This document shows, piece after piece, positions 17,759 through 27,146 of a stretch of DNA of 51,839 nt. The notes beneath the pieces were generated by a model. It did not search any database, was not told the origin of the DNA, and worked only from the letters and a program-made list of their open reading frames with translations. Positions within the stretch are counted from its first letter, which is position 1. Every line of letters begins with the position of its first letter. Source of the stretch: Opitutia bacterium UBA7350. GTDB lineage: Bacteria > Verrucomicrobiota > Verrucomicrobiia > Opitutales > Coraliomargaritaceae. The position numbers and the translations under genes were made by a program. The stretch is from NCBI GenBank assembly GCA_949524905.1, contig CATINC010000004.1, forward strand, positions 1 through 51,839, written 5' to 3'.

Positions 17759-19720
17759 ATGACTTCGATGCCCAAAAACTTTGAGACTGTCTCGCATGAA
17801 AATCGTAGCTTTGAGCCTCCAAAGGTATTTGCGAAGGAGGCACGCATTGGTAGCGAGGCGGCTTATCAAGAATTATATCAGCGCAGTATTGCCGACCCAG
17901 AGGGTTTTTGGGCGGAAGCTGCGCAGGACTTACATTGGTTCAAGCGTTGGGATAGTGTCTTAGATAGCACGGAAGCGCCATTTTATAAATGGTTTGACGG
18001 AGCTCAAACTAACATCTGTTACAATTGTCTCGATCGACACCTGGAAAATGGTCTCGGCGACCGGGTCGCACTTCACTGGGAAGGTGAGCCTGGAGATCAA
18101 ATTTCTTTAAGTTTCAGTGATCTGCATGCTGAAGTCAGTCGATTTGCCAATGTCCTTAAAAAGCTTGGAATTGGGAAAGGGGATCGAGTGGCGGTTTACC
18201 TGCCAATGATTCCTGAATTAGTCATTTCATTGCTGGCCTGCGCGCGCATAGGAGCCGTGCATTCTGTTATATTTGGAGGTTTTTCGGCGGATTCAATCCG
18301 CGATCGTGTTTTGGATAGCAAAACAAAAATGGTGATTACTGCTGATGGTGGTTTTCGTCGTGGTAAAATTCTTGAGCTTAAAAAGATTGTGGATGAGGGC
18401 GTTGCTGTTTGTGATTGTGTCCAGAATGTTTTAGTGATCAAGCGGGGTGGGGAATTCGATATCGATTGTCCAATGACCAAGGGTCGCGATCTATGGTATG
18501 AAGATTTGGTGGATGAAGTCGACGCGACTTGTCCTGCCGAACCCATGGAAGCAGAAGATTTGCTGTTTTTGCTCTACACCAGCGGTACAACTGGAAAACC
18601 CAAGGGCATCATGCACACTACCGCAGGCTATCAGGTATTTACTTATCTGACCTCAAAATACGTTTTTGATCTCAAGCCTGATGATGTTTATTGGTGCACC
18701 GCTGATGTTGGTTGGATTACTGGTCATAGCTACATTGTTTACGGAATACTCCAAAACGGTGTAACGCAGGTCATGTACGAGGGTGCACCTGATTTTCCGA
18801 ATCAGGGACGTTTTTGGGAGATTATCGAACGCTACAAGGTCACGACTTTCTACACCGCACCCACTGCGATTCGCGCCTTTATGAAATGGGGCGATGATTG
18901 GCTTGCCGAAAAGGACTTAAGTTCGCTGCGTTTGCTTGGTACGGTGGGAGAGCCGATTAATCCTGAAGCATGGATGTGGTACCATGCAAAGGTAGGTGCA
19001 GAACGTTGTCCCATTGTAGATACCTGGTGGCAGACAGAGACCGGGGGACATATGCTCACGCCTATGCCGGGTGCGACTGCGACTAAACCTGGCTGCGCCA
19101 CAGTGCCATTTTTTGGGATTGAGCCGGATGTTTTAACCGAAGATGGCGAGTCAGTGGAAGCGGGTATTTTAGCAATCAAGCAACCTTGGCCTGGAATGCT
19201 CCGCGGGATATACAGCGATCCACAGCGTTTTAAAGAGACTTACTGGTGTAAGTGGGGTGGGAAATACTACTTTCCGGGTGACGGTGCACGCAAGGATGAG
19301 GATGGCTATTACTGGATACTAGGCCGAGTGGACGATGTTGTTAATGTATCCGGTCACCGAATCGGCACGGCTGAGTTAGAAAGTGTCTTTGTCGAACACA
19401 CGGATGTTGCAGAATCAGCGGTGATTGGCATACCACATGAAATTAAGGGTCAAGGTCTGATCGCTTTTGTGACGGTAATTGATGGTCGTGAGTTCGATGA
19501 TAAGCTCCGCCAAGAACTTGTAGCTATGATTGACAAGAGTATCGGAAAATTTGCTCGCCCTGAACGCATTGTTTTTTCACATGATTTACCCAAAACTCGA
19601 TCGGGAAAAATCATGCGCCGACTTCTCCGCGACATAGCTGAAGGTCGGGAGCTCGGAAATACCACAACCCTCGCTGATCCCGGAGTTGTTAAAAATTTAC
19701 AGGTTCAATTTGAAAAATAA
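17759..19720 (+). CDS. acs: Acetyl-CoA synthetase (AMP-forming)
   Basis: 653 residues, the normal length for Acs. The ANL-family phosphate-binding loop YTSGTTGKPKG lies near residue 271. Also present are WWQTETGG (adenine and acetate site), YFPGDGARKDEDGYYWILGR (hinge) and the conserved PKTRSGKIMRR near 612-622, whose lysine (about 617) is the acetylation-controlled catalytic residue. It converts acetate, ATP and CoA to acetyl-CoA in the cytoplasm. The DUF4212/SSS symporter genes follow on the same strand 73 bp later, so uptake and activation of acetate or a related short acid are probably coupled. Confidence 0.97.
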   Translation: MTSMPKNFETVSHENRSFEPPKVFAKEARIGSEAAYQELYQRSIADPEGFWAEAAQDLHWFKRWDSVLDSTEAPFYKWFDGAQTNICYNCLDRHLENGLGDRVALHWEGEPGDQISLSFSDLHAEVSRFANVLKKLGIGKGDRVAVYLPMIPELVISLLACARIGAVHSVIFGGFSADSIRDRVLDSKTKMVITADGGFRRGKILELKKIVDEGVAVCDCVQNVLVIKRGGEFDIDCPMTKGRDLWYEDLVDEVDATCPAEPMEAEDLLFLLYTSGTTGKPKGIMHTTAGYQVFTYLTSKYVFDLKPDDVYWCTADVGWITGHSYIVYGILQNGVTQVMYEGAPDFPNQGRFWEIIERYKVTTFYTAPTAIRAFMKWGDDWLAEKDLSSLRLLGTVGEPINPEAWMWYHAKVGAERCPIVDTWWQTETGGHMLTPMPGATATKPGCATVPFFGIEPDVLTEDGESVEAGILAIKQPWPGMLRGIYSDPQRFKETYWCKWGGKYYFPGDGARKDEDGYYWILGRVDDVVNVSGHRIGTAELESVFVEHTDVAESAVIGIPHEIKGQGLIAFVTVIDGREFDDKLRQELVAMIDKSIGKFARPERIVFSHDLPKTRSGKIMRRLLRDIAEGRELGNTTTLADPGVVKNLQVQFEK

Positions 19721-19753
19721 CACCCTTTGCGCCACTTCTCGGTGCATACCCTA

Positions 19754-19783
19754 AGCCTACTAACCCCTAAATAAAGGTAGGCT
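19754..19783 (+). promoter_or_regulatory. Hairpin ahead of the DUF4212 gene
   Basis: AGCCTAC (19754-19760) and GTAGGCT (19777-19783) form a 7-bp perfect stem with a 16-nt loop. The right arm overlaps the only purine-rich ribosome-binding candidate (AAAGGTAGG). It ends 10 nt before the ATG at 19794. It could dampen translation of the symporter subunit, or mark the acs 3' end. No T run follows. Confidence 0.3.
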
Positions 19784-19793
19784 GTAAAATACT

Positions 19794-20060
19794 ATGAAAG
19801 ATAAAAACCCCAAATCTCATTGGCGTGCGAGTTTAGGCCTCACGGGCATCCTACTGGCGCTATGGTTCTTGCTTGGCTTTATTGCGCCTATTCTGTGCCG
19901 TGACTGGCTTGATGCAAATTTTCCAACGGTAGGAAATGCTCCTTTTGGTTTTTGGATGGCACAGCAAGGTTCCATTATTAGCTTTGTAATTATCCTTATT
20001 TTATTTGCAATTAGCATGAATCGTATTGATGACAAATACGGATACAGTGAAGAGGATTAA
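19794..20060 (+). CDS. DUF4212 small subunit of a sodium:solute symporter
   Basis: 88 residues with two membrane segments (LTGILLALWFLLGFIAPIL and SIISFVIILILFAISMN) and the DUF4212-type middle (PFGFWMAQQGS). Proteins of this family are encoded directly before an SSS-family symporter and are thought to form a small subunit or accessory of it. Here the symporter gene begins 3 bp after the stop, so translation is likely coupled. The C-terminus (DDKYGYSEED) is cytoplasmic and acidic. Confidence 0.92.
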   Translation: MKDKNPKSHWRASLGLTGILLALWFLLGFIAPILCRDWLDANFPTVGNAPFGFWMAQQGSIISFVIILILFAISMNRIDDKYGYSEED

Positions 20061-20063
20061 AAT

Positions 20064-21899
20064 ATGGAAATTCCTCAAAGTACTCTGAACCTCATCTTTA
20101 TTTCGATCACTTTTGTGGTTTATATCGTGATTGCCGTGCGCTCTCGTGCAGTCTCAACCAAAGAATACTATGTTGCCGGTGGAGGGGTTTCACCGCTTGC
20201 CAATGGCATGGCAACGGCAGCTGATTGGATGTCTGCAGCAACCTTTATTTCGATGGCGGGAACTGTTGCCATCAGTGGATTTGATGCTTCGCGTTTTTTA
20301 ATGGGTTGGACGGGTGGCTTTGTTCTACTCACCATGCTAATGGTACCTTTTTTGCGGAAATTCAATAAGGCAACAGTGCCAGACTTTATTGGAGACCGCT
20401 ACTATTCTCGCACCGCTCGTGCGCTAGCGGTTATGTGTGCAATTTTTATCTGCATGACCTATATCATGGGGCAAATGCGCGGAGTCGGGCTGGTTTTTTC
20501 TCAGCTATTTGGTATCAGTATCACCGCAGGCGTCATCAGCGGTGCTGTGATTGTTCTGATCTATGCCGGACTGGGTGGCATGAAGGGGATTACTTACACT
20601 CAAGTTGCCCAGTATACTGTCATGGCATTTTCCTATACTCTTCCTGCAATATTCATTGCGATGGCTTTAACTGGTAATGTCATTCCACAATTGGGTTTGA
20701 TTGGTAATTATACTGCCGACGGCACTGCTGTTCCTTTTTTCGCTAAACTGAATGCCATCAATACAGAGCTTGGTTTTGCAGAATATACTTCGGGTAAGCT
20801 ATCCACTATCAACATGTTTTGTATTACCGCTGCCCTAATGTGTGGTACCGCAGGTTTGCCGCACGTGATTGTACGATTCTTTACCGTAAAGGATGTTAAG
20901 GCTGTCAGAAAATCCGCATGCTGGACACTTGGATTCATTGCGGTGATTTACCTGACAGCGCCTGCTATTGGAGCATTTTCTAGGGTAAATCTCATCGAAA
21001 AACTCCACGAGAGCAGCTATGCTGAAGCTCCTTACTGGTTTAAGGAATTTGAAAAGACCGAGCAGATGGCCTGGGTCGATAAGAATAATGACGGATGTAT
21101 CCAATATTTCGGACCCGGGAAATCGGAAGCGGGCACTTACAGTGTTTTTCAAGGCAAAGGGCCCACTTATCCCGATAGCAGTGCTCCTCCTGAACAGCTT
21201 GTAGGTCAGCATGGGCAGCGACTGCTTGCCAATAAAGCTGATCTTTCAAATCCAAATGAACTTTATTTTGGTAACGATATTATGGTGATGGCGAATCCCT
21301 ACATGGCAGCACTGCCACCTTGGGTGATCGCTCTATTGATGGCAGGTTGTATTGCAGCGGCACTTTCAACTGCTGCGGGACTTTTGCTGGTGCTTTCTAC
21401 CTCTATTTCGCATGATTTGATGAAGAAGATCATCAAGCCCGAATTGACCGATAAAGAAGAAGTGAATCTGGCTCGTTTTGCTTCCTTTGTGGCATTGGCT
21501 GTAGCGGCTTACTTCGGTATCAATCCTCCTTCTGCTTTTATTGCGCAAACAGTGGCCTTTGCCTTTGGCTTAGCAGCCTCCTCTTTCTTTCCGACTTTGC
21601 TCATGGGAATTTTCTCCACGCGCGTGAATCGCGCAGGAGCGATAGCGGGTATGACAAGTGGCATCGTATTTACCAGTGGCTATATTGTTTATTTTCAGTT
21701 TCTCGGTGCGCCTGAGTCGCAATATCTCTTTGGGATAACGCCCGAGGGTATTGGCTCCATTGGGATGCTCATTAATTTTGTTGTTACTTTTGCCGTGAGT
21801 AGTTTGACGAAGCCTCCGCCTAAGCATATTGCTGAGATGGTTGCCGAAATTAGGACACCCAGCTCTAAAAAAACATCCATTAATAACTTTGAGATTTAG
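20064..21899 (+). CDS. SSS-family sodium:solute symporter (acetate-type)
   Basis: 611 residues with about 13 hydrophobic segments. SSS hallmarks include [20 protein letters not shown] near the N-terminus and [14 protein letters not shown] in the middle. It belongs to the group paired with DUF4212 proteins, related to ActP-type acetate permeases. Between membrane segments in the middle there is a soluble stretch of about 100 residues. It contains [11 protein letters not shown], an EF-hand-like calcium loop. Located behind acs, it probably imports acetate or another short-chain acid with Na+ for activation by Acs. Its substrate is inferred from the neighbour. Confidence 0.92.
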   Translation: MEIPQSTLNLIFISITFVVYIVIAVRSRAVSTKEYYVAGGGVSPLANGMATAADWMSAATFISMAGTVAISGFDASRFLMGWTGGFVLLTMLMVPFLRKFNKATVPDFIGDRYYSRTARALAVMCAIFICMTYIMGQMRGVGLVFSQLFGISITAGVISGAVIVLIYAGLGGMKGITYTQVAQYTVMAFSYTLPAIFIAMALTGNVIPQLGLIGNYTADGTAVPFFAKLNAINTELGFAEYTSGKLSTINMFCITAALMCGTAGLPHVIVRFFTVKDVKAVRKSACWTLGFIAVIYLTAPAIGAFSRVNLIEKLHESSYAEAPYWFKEFEKTEQMAWVDKNNDGCIQYFGPGKSEAGTYSVFQGKGPTYPDSSAPPEQLVGQHGQRLLANKADLSNPNELYFGNDIMVMANPYMAALPPWVIALLMAGCIAAALSTAAGLLLVLSTSISHDLMKKIIKPELTDKEEVNLARFASFVALAVAAYFGINPPSAFIAQTVAFAFGLAASSFFPTLLMGIFSTRVNRAGAIAGMTSGIVFTSGYIVYFQFLGAPESQYLFGITPEGIGSIGMLINFVVTFAVSSLTKPPPKHIAEMVAEIRTPSSKKTSINNFEI

Positions 21900-21912
21900 A
21901 CTCGGAATGGCT

Positions 21913-22800
21913 CTAGCCTAACACGCGCTTAAAATTATCCCCCATAATTAATTTAAGCTCTTCTGGTTTAAGCGGAGTCTCTTCCTTTATGTAATTAAGA
22001 TAGTGGACGAAATCAGCTTGTTTTTGTTTGCCAGGGAAAAGGCGCAATGGGTAATCGCTACCGAATAATATTTTATTTTTGCCAGCAATTTTTAAAGCTC
22101 GCTCAAAAATATCAGGTGAGTGCAGGAGGGGACTCGCCGAGCAGTCAAAATAAACATTTCCAGGAAGACTTAGCTCACTTGTTTGATATTCATTTGAAAG
22201 GAGAAGGTCGCCACCCCAATGGGCCAGTATAAAAGTCGTCCCTGGGCCACTTTCTGTAAGCGCAATGATTTCATCGTGTGGCGTTGCGACCGCATCAGGA
22301 TGTTGCCTCCCTATGCTGCCGGTGACATGTAAATTAATCGGCCAATTATGATAAGAACACCAATCAATCAGCTCTGACCAACCGGCACTATCAACATCAA
22401 ATCCCTGAACACCATGATGCAATTCTCCAACGCCGCATAATCCTAGATCTGCGGCTGCTGAGAGCTGCTCACTAACTCTTTCTTTGGGTTGGATCGCAGC
22501 AAACCCAATAAAACGATCTGGAGCTGTGGCTACCCATTCCGCAATGATTTTATTATGCCAACAAGCGGTATCAACTTGCTCCCAATACCAACCCAGTAAA
22601 ACCGTTTTATCAATTCCCGCTGCATCCATATCTTTAAGCATTCGTTTTGGCGTTGCCCAATCCTGTATGGATAGACGATCAATTGGCGAGACTAGCGTTC
22701 CCCAATGTGGTTCTTGGTGCATCGCTGCCCATGTGCGAGGACCACTGCTTAACTCCTGAGGATAAACATGTGTGTGGCAATCGATGACAGAGAAGGACAT
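21913..22800 (-). CDS. Amidohydrolase-family (amidohydrolase 2) metal-dependent hydrolase
   Basis: 295 residues from the ATG at 22800, which places DCHTHVYP at the very start of the TIM barrel. A TTG at 22851 would add 17 residues and overlap the hisF stop as TTGA; it is possible but less likely. HTH in the first strand, NLHVTG (fifth strand), FILAHWGG and ILFGSDYPLR are the metal-site landmarks of the amidohydrolase 2 (PF04909-type) group, which includes decarboxylases and lactonases. The substrate cannot be read. The gene converges on the symporter with a 13-bp gap and lies downstream of hisF on the same strand. Confidence 0.85.
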   Translation of the reverse strand: MSFSVIDCHTHVYPQELSSGPRTWAAMHQEPHWGTLVSPIDRLSIQDWATPKRMLKDMDAAGIDKTVLLGWYWEQVDTACWHNKIIAEWVATAPDRFIGFAAIQPKERVSEQLSAAADLGLCGVGELHHGVQGFDVDSAGWSELIDWCSYHNWPINLHVTGSIGRQHPDAVATPHDEIIALTESGPGTTFILAHWGGDLLLSNEYQTSELSLPGNVYFDCSASPLLHSPDIFERALKIAGKNKILFGSDYPLRLFPGKQKQADFVHYLNYIKEETPLKPEELKLIMGDNFKRVLG

Positions 22801-22847
22801 CTTATGAAATATGTTCTCAGTCTTTATCCGGGCAATCGCAATTTCAC

Positions 22848-23606
22848 TCAAAGGCGAACGGCAATACCCGCGTCTCGTAGTGATTCTTTGGCTTGTTTAA
22901 TTGTATAAGTTCCAAAATGAAAGATCGAAGCTGCTAAGACGGCACTGGCCTTTCCCTCGTGAAAAGCGGATTTCAAATGCTCCAAAGTGCCCGCACCGCC
23001 AGAAGCAATAACGGGAATACTAACGGCTTCACTAATAGCCCGCGTTAAGGGGAGGTCATAGCCATCTTTTGTGCCGTCGGCATCCATGCTCGTAAGGAGG
23101 ATTTCCCCCGCACCAAAGTTGGTTACTTGTTGTGCCCATTTGAGAGCATCCATACCCGTGTTTTTGCGACCTCCATGCGAATAGACCTCCCATTTTCCTG
23201 GACTGCATTGCTTGCCGTCGATGGCAACAACGATACATTGATTTCCAAACTTGGAGGCAGCTTGTTTGATAAGCTCAGGCTCTTCAATCGCTGAGGTGTT
23301 GAGACTGACCTTATCAGCACCTGCATTCAGCATCGCACGAATATCATCTAGAGTGCGAATACCACCTCCGACTGTTAAAGGCATAAAGCATTCTGAGGCT
23401 GTTCGCTCGACAACATCGTGCATGATCGCACGCTCATCACTGGATGCGGTTATATCCAGAAAAACTAATTCATCCGCTCCTTGTTTTTCATAGGCTTTGG
23501 CTTGCTCAACGGGATCCCCCGCATCGATCAAATTTACAAAATTGACCCCTTTGACCACGCGCCCGCTGTGAACATCCAAACATGGAATGATGCGGTTCGA
23601 AAGCAT
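22848..23606 (-). CDS. hisF: Imidazole glycerol phosphate synthase cyclase subunit
   Basis: 252 residues, standard HisF length. The catalytic aspartates are D11 ([10 protein letters not shown]) and D130 ([10 protein letters not shown]). The phosphate-binding glycines are in [10 protein letters not shown] (76-85) and VIASGGAGT. HisF, with HisH, converts PRFAR plus ammonia to imidazole glycerol phosphate and AICAR in histidine synthesis. No other his genes are in the window, so the pathway is dispersed here. Upstream on the same strand, with a 15-bp gap, is the unrecognised 591-residue gene. Confidence 0.97.
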   Translation of the reverse strand: MLSNRIIPCLDVHSGRVVKGVNFVNLIDAGDPVEQAKAYEKQGADELVFLDITASSDERAIMHDVVERTASECFMPLTVGGGIRTLDDIRAMLNAGADKVSLNTSAIEEPELIKQAASKFGNQCIVVAIDGKQCSPGKWEVYSHGGRKNTGMDALKWAQQVTNFGAGEILLTSMDADGTKDGYDLPLTRAISEAVSIPVIASGGAGTLEHLKSAFHEGKASAVLAASIFHFGTYTIKQAKESLRDAGIAVRL

Positions 23607-23621
23607 GGTTGAAGTGGGGGA

Positions 23622-25397
23622 CTATTCGTCCGCAAAGGTTATGTCTGGTTCAAAGGAAAGAGAGAGTCGATACTGAACGCCTGGACGCATAACGAGTTTA
23701 CGATCTCGTTTAAGAATTTGTAAATAGTGCATGTTGCCGTAGTGGGTACGGTATTTTTCATCATTAGTGACCGTTTCAAGTGGTTTCCACTCTGCCTGAA
23801 AATCATCTTTGATGACGTTTGCACGTTGACCTTCTGCGCCGAGAGTGAAGGTCGTTCCGACGCGGTGGGTGCTGTGTGGAGCACTGATTGCGAGCACATA
23901 ACGCATACGGTCAAGGGTAACAGCCTGCTTAAAGGTAAAGCAGTATTCGCAGGTAATTTTACCTCTTAAAAAAGACCAACTGACCTTGCAACTTCCCAAG
24001 CCATTAACAAAATTTTCTTTAATAGAGATCAGCTCTGGTTGGTCGTATTTAAAAACAAGGGCGTTGCGAAGACCGATGCTAGTAGTGCAATTTTTTCCGT
24101 AAAAGGAAGGAACGACCACATGCTCTCCAAAAGTTAATTCGGGCGTCATGATCGGAAGGTACTCCTCGGAGGGCCAGTCAAAGATACCTGGCGAGTGAGG
24201 AAAGGCTAAAGAGGCGGAAGTATTTCGTGCTCCGGTAGTATTGCCCACAAGTGGTAATTGAAAAGCTAGACCGCTATCGGGGTCTTGGTAGAGGAAAAGC
24301 CCATGTTCTTTGCGATGAGATTTATCAAAGCTAATAAAGCGCGCAACCTTGCGTGAAGGAACAGGATTTGAGGGAGAGGCGTTACCTCCAATAGAACGGG
24401 CTAGTCGAGCCCATTGGCAGAGATAACGAGCAGCGTCGAAATTTGCGATGCGGGTTGTGTGATGCTTGACGGTATTACGCTCAAGATCACGAATCACCAG
24501 GTCGCCGCTTTCCTGGTTCAGATAGGTTGCAAAGAAATTCACAAAAAGTCGGCGAACAGTATCCAGATATAGATCTCGTTGATCTGAAGAGATCCAGTCA
24601 TCGCGCAAAGCCTGCATAATGAGGCTGATGCAATGCATTTGTCCGTAAGCACCAATAGAACGACCGTAGGCCCACCCAACGCCATCTGGTCGCACGATAT
24701 CTGGAATGATTTTTAGGTATTTTTCGCTGTGGCTTCGGAGGCTAGGGAGCTTGCGATCCCGTAAATTAATATTAGCGTGTAATTGTAGCGCCTGCCGAAT
24801 AAAGACAAAGGAAAGCACGCCGTAGATATCAAAGGCACCACCAATGCTATTAGTTGTGCCTGCGGCATCATCTACGTAGCCCGCAAAAGAGTTGTTCTCG
24901 ATGCGTTCAGTAAAACGATCGATCAGGCGTCCGGTTTCGTCCTTTTTTGAAAGCCCCATGCTGAAGCGCGTCACGGCTTTAGCGATATTGAAACTTTGAA
25001 AATGATTTGTGTAGTCGCTGCGTTCCAGTAGCTGGCGATCCAGTTGCTCTCGGGTCGGCTCCATGAGTCGTTCCCATACCAAGTTGCGTTCCTTAGAGGG
25101 GCCAAAAGAGAGCAAACCCAAGGCGGAATAGGCCAAGCCATTTTCGAATTCTTCTTCCGTAAAAGCTTGGGCGGTAACGCAACGAGCGACTAAGTCGATA
25201 AGATCATAATCTCCTAGGGTAGTCTCGTTAGTAGCTCGGTAATATTCGCCGATTGCTAATGCAGCGTGTCCGGGTTCATCGAGGCGACTTATTTCTCCTG
25301 CGACAGGATTAACGGTACCCTGTTCGTCGATAGAATTTAGATTATGACTCAAGATTGAATGAGCCATATCCAGGCATTGGTCAGCGAAATTTTCCAT
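23622..25397 (-). CDS. Unrecognised 591-residue protein, possible (alpha/alpha)-toroid enzyme
   Basis: I do not recognise a family with confidence. The N-terminal 330 residues are helical, with aromatic and glycine motifs (GGAFDIYGVLSFVF, PDGVGWAYGRSIGAYGQMH). They resemble the (alpha/alpha) toroids of polysaccharide lyase, heparinase II/III or DUF2264 proteins. The C-terminal 230 residues look like a beta-sandwich (GLAFQLPLVGNT, CKVSWSFLRGKITCEYCFTF). There is no signal peptide, so it is probably cytoplasmic. The 15-bp gap to hisF suggests co-transcription. It may be an unsaturated-sugar hydrolase or lyase-like enzyme; this is a guess from fold style only. Confidence 0.65.
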   Translation of the reverse strand: MENFADQCLDMAHSILSHNLNSIDEQGTVNPVAGEISRLDEPGHAALAIGEYYRATNETTLGDYDLIDLVARCVTAQAFTEEEFENGLAYSALGLLSFGPSKERNLVWERLMEPTREQLDRQLLERSDYTNHFQSFNIAKAVTRFSMGLSKKDETGRLIDRFTERIENNSFAGYVDDAAGTTNSIGGAFDIYGVLSFVFIRQALQLHANINLRDRKLPSLRSHSEKYLKIIPDIVRPDGVGWAYGRSIGAYGQMHCISLIMQALRDDWISSDQRDLYLDTVRRLFVNFFATYLNQESGDLVIRDLERNTVKHHTTRIANFDAARYLCQWARLARSIGGNASPSNPVPSRKVARFISFDKSHRKEHGLFLYQDPDSGLAFQLPLVGNTTGARNTSASLAFPHSPGIFDWPSEEYLPIMTPELTFGEHVVVPSFYGKNCTTSIGLRNALVFKYDQPELISIKENFVNGLGSCKVSWSFLRGKITCEYCFTFKQAVTLDRMRYVLAISAPHSTHRVGTTFTLGAEGQRANVIKDDFQAEWKPLETVTNDEKYRTHYGNMHYLQILKRDRKLVMRPGVQYRLSLSFEPDITFADE

Positions 25398-25439
25398 ACT
25401 TCAAATTAGTAGCTTCCAGTCACTACAAAGCTTTAGAAT

Positions 25440-25474
25440 TGGATTCGGCAGTTTACTTTGTCAACTGGAATCCA
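25440..25474. repeat. Inverted repeat between the divergent unknown gene and ilvE
   Basis: TGGATTC (25440-25446) and GAATCCA (25468-25474) are perfect inverted copies 21 bp apart in the divergent intergenic region. This may be a regulator site; no family is suggested. Confidence 0.3.
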
Positions 25475-25494
25475 GACTAATTTGTAAAAGCTTA

Positions 25495-25521
25495 TTGACC
25501 AAGGAGAAAACTGATTAAAAT
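25495..25521 (+). promoter_or_regulatory. Candidate promoter of ilvE
   Basis: TTGACC (25495-25500) and TAAAAT (25516-25521) match the -35 and -10 consensus in 5 of 6 positions each, with a short 15-bp spacer. Transcription would start near 25528, leaving a leader of about 90 nt. In it TTTTGT (25571-25576) can pair with ACAAAA (25584-25589). Confidence 0.35.
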
Positions 25522-25618
25522 GAAAGTTTTGGCCGCGATGAGACACTTATTAGGCAGATAAACTAGCTTATTTTGTGGACTAGACAAAACACTTTTGAGG
25601 AGCATGATAAAGACTTCT

Positions 25619-26485
25619 ATGAAAATTTACATGAATGATAGACTGGTGGACCGCAAGGATGCCAAGGTTTCGGTTTTTGACCACGGTCTCCTCTATGGCG
25701 ACGGTATATTTGAGGGTATCCGCCTGTATGATGGCTGCATATTTAAATTAGACGCTCACCTTGAGCGCCTAGAATTTTCAGCAAAGGCCATCATGTTACC
25801 TCTCCCCTGGAGTCGAGCGGCACTTACGGAGGCCATCTGCGAGACTTGTCGAGCAAATAAACTCAAGGATGGATACATCCGTTTGGTTGTAACTCGTGGA
25901 GAGGGTAGCTTAGGTCTTTCCATCAAAAATTGCGAAGAACCACAATTAATTATTATAGCAGACAAAATTCAGCTATACCCCGAAGAATTTTACAAAAATG
26001 GCCTTAAAATTATTACGGTACCGACACGGCGCTGTAATCCCTCTGCATTGCCTCCAGCAGTAAAGTCCTTGAATTACCTCAACAATATTTTGGCGAAAAT
26101 TGAGGCGCAGCATTTGGGCTATCACGAAGCAATTATGCTGAACGACCAGGGCTATGTTGCAGAATGCACGGGTGACAATGTTTTCGTCATCCATAAGGGT
26201 AAGCTTATCACACCGGCTGCCAGCGCGGGCGCACTTAAAGGAATTACTCGAGCTACAGCGCTTGAAATTGCAGATAAGCTTAATTTACCTTGGGAAGAGG
26301 CAAATTTAACGCGCTATGATATTTGGGTAGCCAACGAACTTTTTCTGACAGGAACTGCCGCTGAAATCATACCCATTGTGGAAGTCGATGCTCGCCCCAT
26401 TGGAGACGGAAAACCTGGCCCTATCACGGCTAAATTCCTAGCGGCTTTCCACGCAATCGTCACAAAAGACGGAACACTAATTTAA
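25619..26485 (+). CDS. ilvE: Branched-chain amino acid aminotransferase (class IV)
   Basis: 288 residues from the ATG at 25619, chosen because family members begin close to this point (MKIYMNDRLV, then VFDHGLLYGDGIFEG). An ATG at 25604 and a TTG at 25595 are in-frame alternatives. AGGAG at 25598-25602 sits too close to 25604 and too far from 25619 to decide. The PLP lysine is K149 (PAVKSLNYLNN). The GYVAECTGDNVF and ELFLTGTAAEI stretches are typical of fold-type IV aminotransferases. It transfers amino groups between glutamate and branched-chain 2-oxo acids. D-amino acid transaminase cannot be excluded, but IlvE fits better. Confidence 0.9.
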   Translation: MKIYMNDRLVDRKDAKVSVFDHGLLYGDGIFEGIRLYDGCIFKLDAHLERLEFSAKAIMLPLPWSRAALTEAICETCRANKLKDGYIRLVVTRGEGSLGLSIKNCEEPQLIIIADKIQLYPEEFYKNGLKIITVPTRRCNPSALPPAVKSLNYLNNILAKIEAQHLGYHEAIMLNDQGYVAECTGDNVFVIHKGKLITPAASAGALKGITRATALEIADKLNLPWEEANLTRYDIWVANELFLTGTAAEIIPIVEVDARPIGDGKPGPITAKFLAAFHAIVTKDGTLI

Positions 26486-26631
26486 TTTCAATCTACAGAT
26501 GGCAGCTGCATGCCAATATATGGCACAATTGATGCAATTAATTGTCAAAAGTTAAGGCTATTTATCGCTTTTCGTGGTTATTTTAGCCCTTTATTTTTGC
26601 CAATTTTTAAATTCCGATCATATATTCAGCT
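26486..26631. other. Upstream region of the mcsA-mcsB-clpC operon
   Basis: A 146-bp AT-rich gap. It holds a short hairpin TGCCA-ATATA-TGGCA (26511-26525) just after ilvE and a 10-bp palindrome CAATTAATTG (26535-26544). No CtsR-type tandem GTCAAA heptads, known from Firmicutes clpC operons, are seen. No convincing -35/-10 pair was found. Confidence 0.3.
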
Positions 26632-27144
26632 ATGGGTAACGTTTTGAAATGTAAGTTTTGTGATGAGGTAGCCACCGTTCATTTAACACAGATTATAAAC
26701 AACAAAATCCACAAAGTGGATTTGTGTGAAAACTGTGCCCAAAACAAAGGGGTTTCAGACTCAGAGGGTTATTCACTTGCAGAGATGCTGATGCAGACAA
26801 ACATCCCCGCCGATCAAGACGAACTGCAAGCACAATGCCAATCTTGTGGTTACGGAACCAGTGACTTTCGCCGTACGGGTAGGATGGGTTGCTCGGAGTG
26901 CTACACCACCTTTGAGCCATTGTTAGAGCCGATTTTAGAGGATATGCATTCAGGCTTGAAGCACATTGGTAAAGTTCCCGCCTTTGCGCTCAATCGCCAA
27001 AGCTTCCTCACGCAAATGAATAATTTAAAGGTGTCTCTAGCGCGTGCCATTGAGTCAGAGGCGTACGAAGAAGCCGCGCAATACCGCGATAAAATCCAAG
27101 CTTTGGAATCGGAATTACAGAAAGAGAAAAGTAGCAGCTCATAG
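26632..27144 (+). CDS. mcsA: McsA-like zinc-finger activator of protein arginine kinase
   Basis: 170 residues. Four CxxC pairs (C7/C10, C32/C35, C69/C72, C87/C90) form two treble-clef-like zinc sites. A C-terminal UVR motif (about 130-165, LARAIESEAYEEAAQYRDKI) resembles that of UvrB, UvrC and ClpC. McsA binds and activates the McsB kinase and links it to ClpC. It is the first gene of a three-gene operon; mcsB begins 2 bp after its stop. In Firmicutes the operon also encodes CtsR, which is not present here, so control must differ. Confidence 0.93.
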   Translation: MGNVLKCKFCDEVATVHLTQIINNKIHKVDLCENCAQNKGVSDSEGYSLAEMLMQTNIPADQDELQAQCQSCGYGTSDFRRTGRMGCSECYTTFEPLLEPILEDMHSGLKHIGKVPAFALNRQSFLTQMNNLKVSLARAIESEAYEEAAQYRDKIQALESELQKEKSSSS

Positions 27145-27146
27145 GT

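Noticed and set aside
25520-25561. A 13-codon frame upstream of ilvE with one Val and three Leu codons, resembling an attenuator leader peptide
   Set aside because: The best promoter candidate (25495-25521) would start the transcript after its ATG, the ribosome-binding spacing is long, and no terminator with a T run follows.
26486-26631. CtsR-type tandem heptad operator upstream of mcsA
   Set aside because: Only a single loose GTCAAA-like stretch is seen near 26544; the tandem arrangement is absent.
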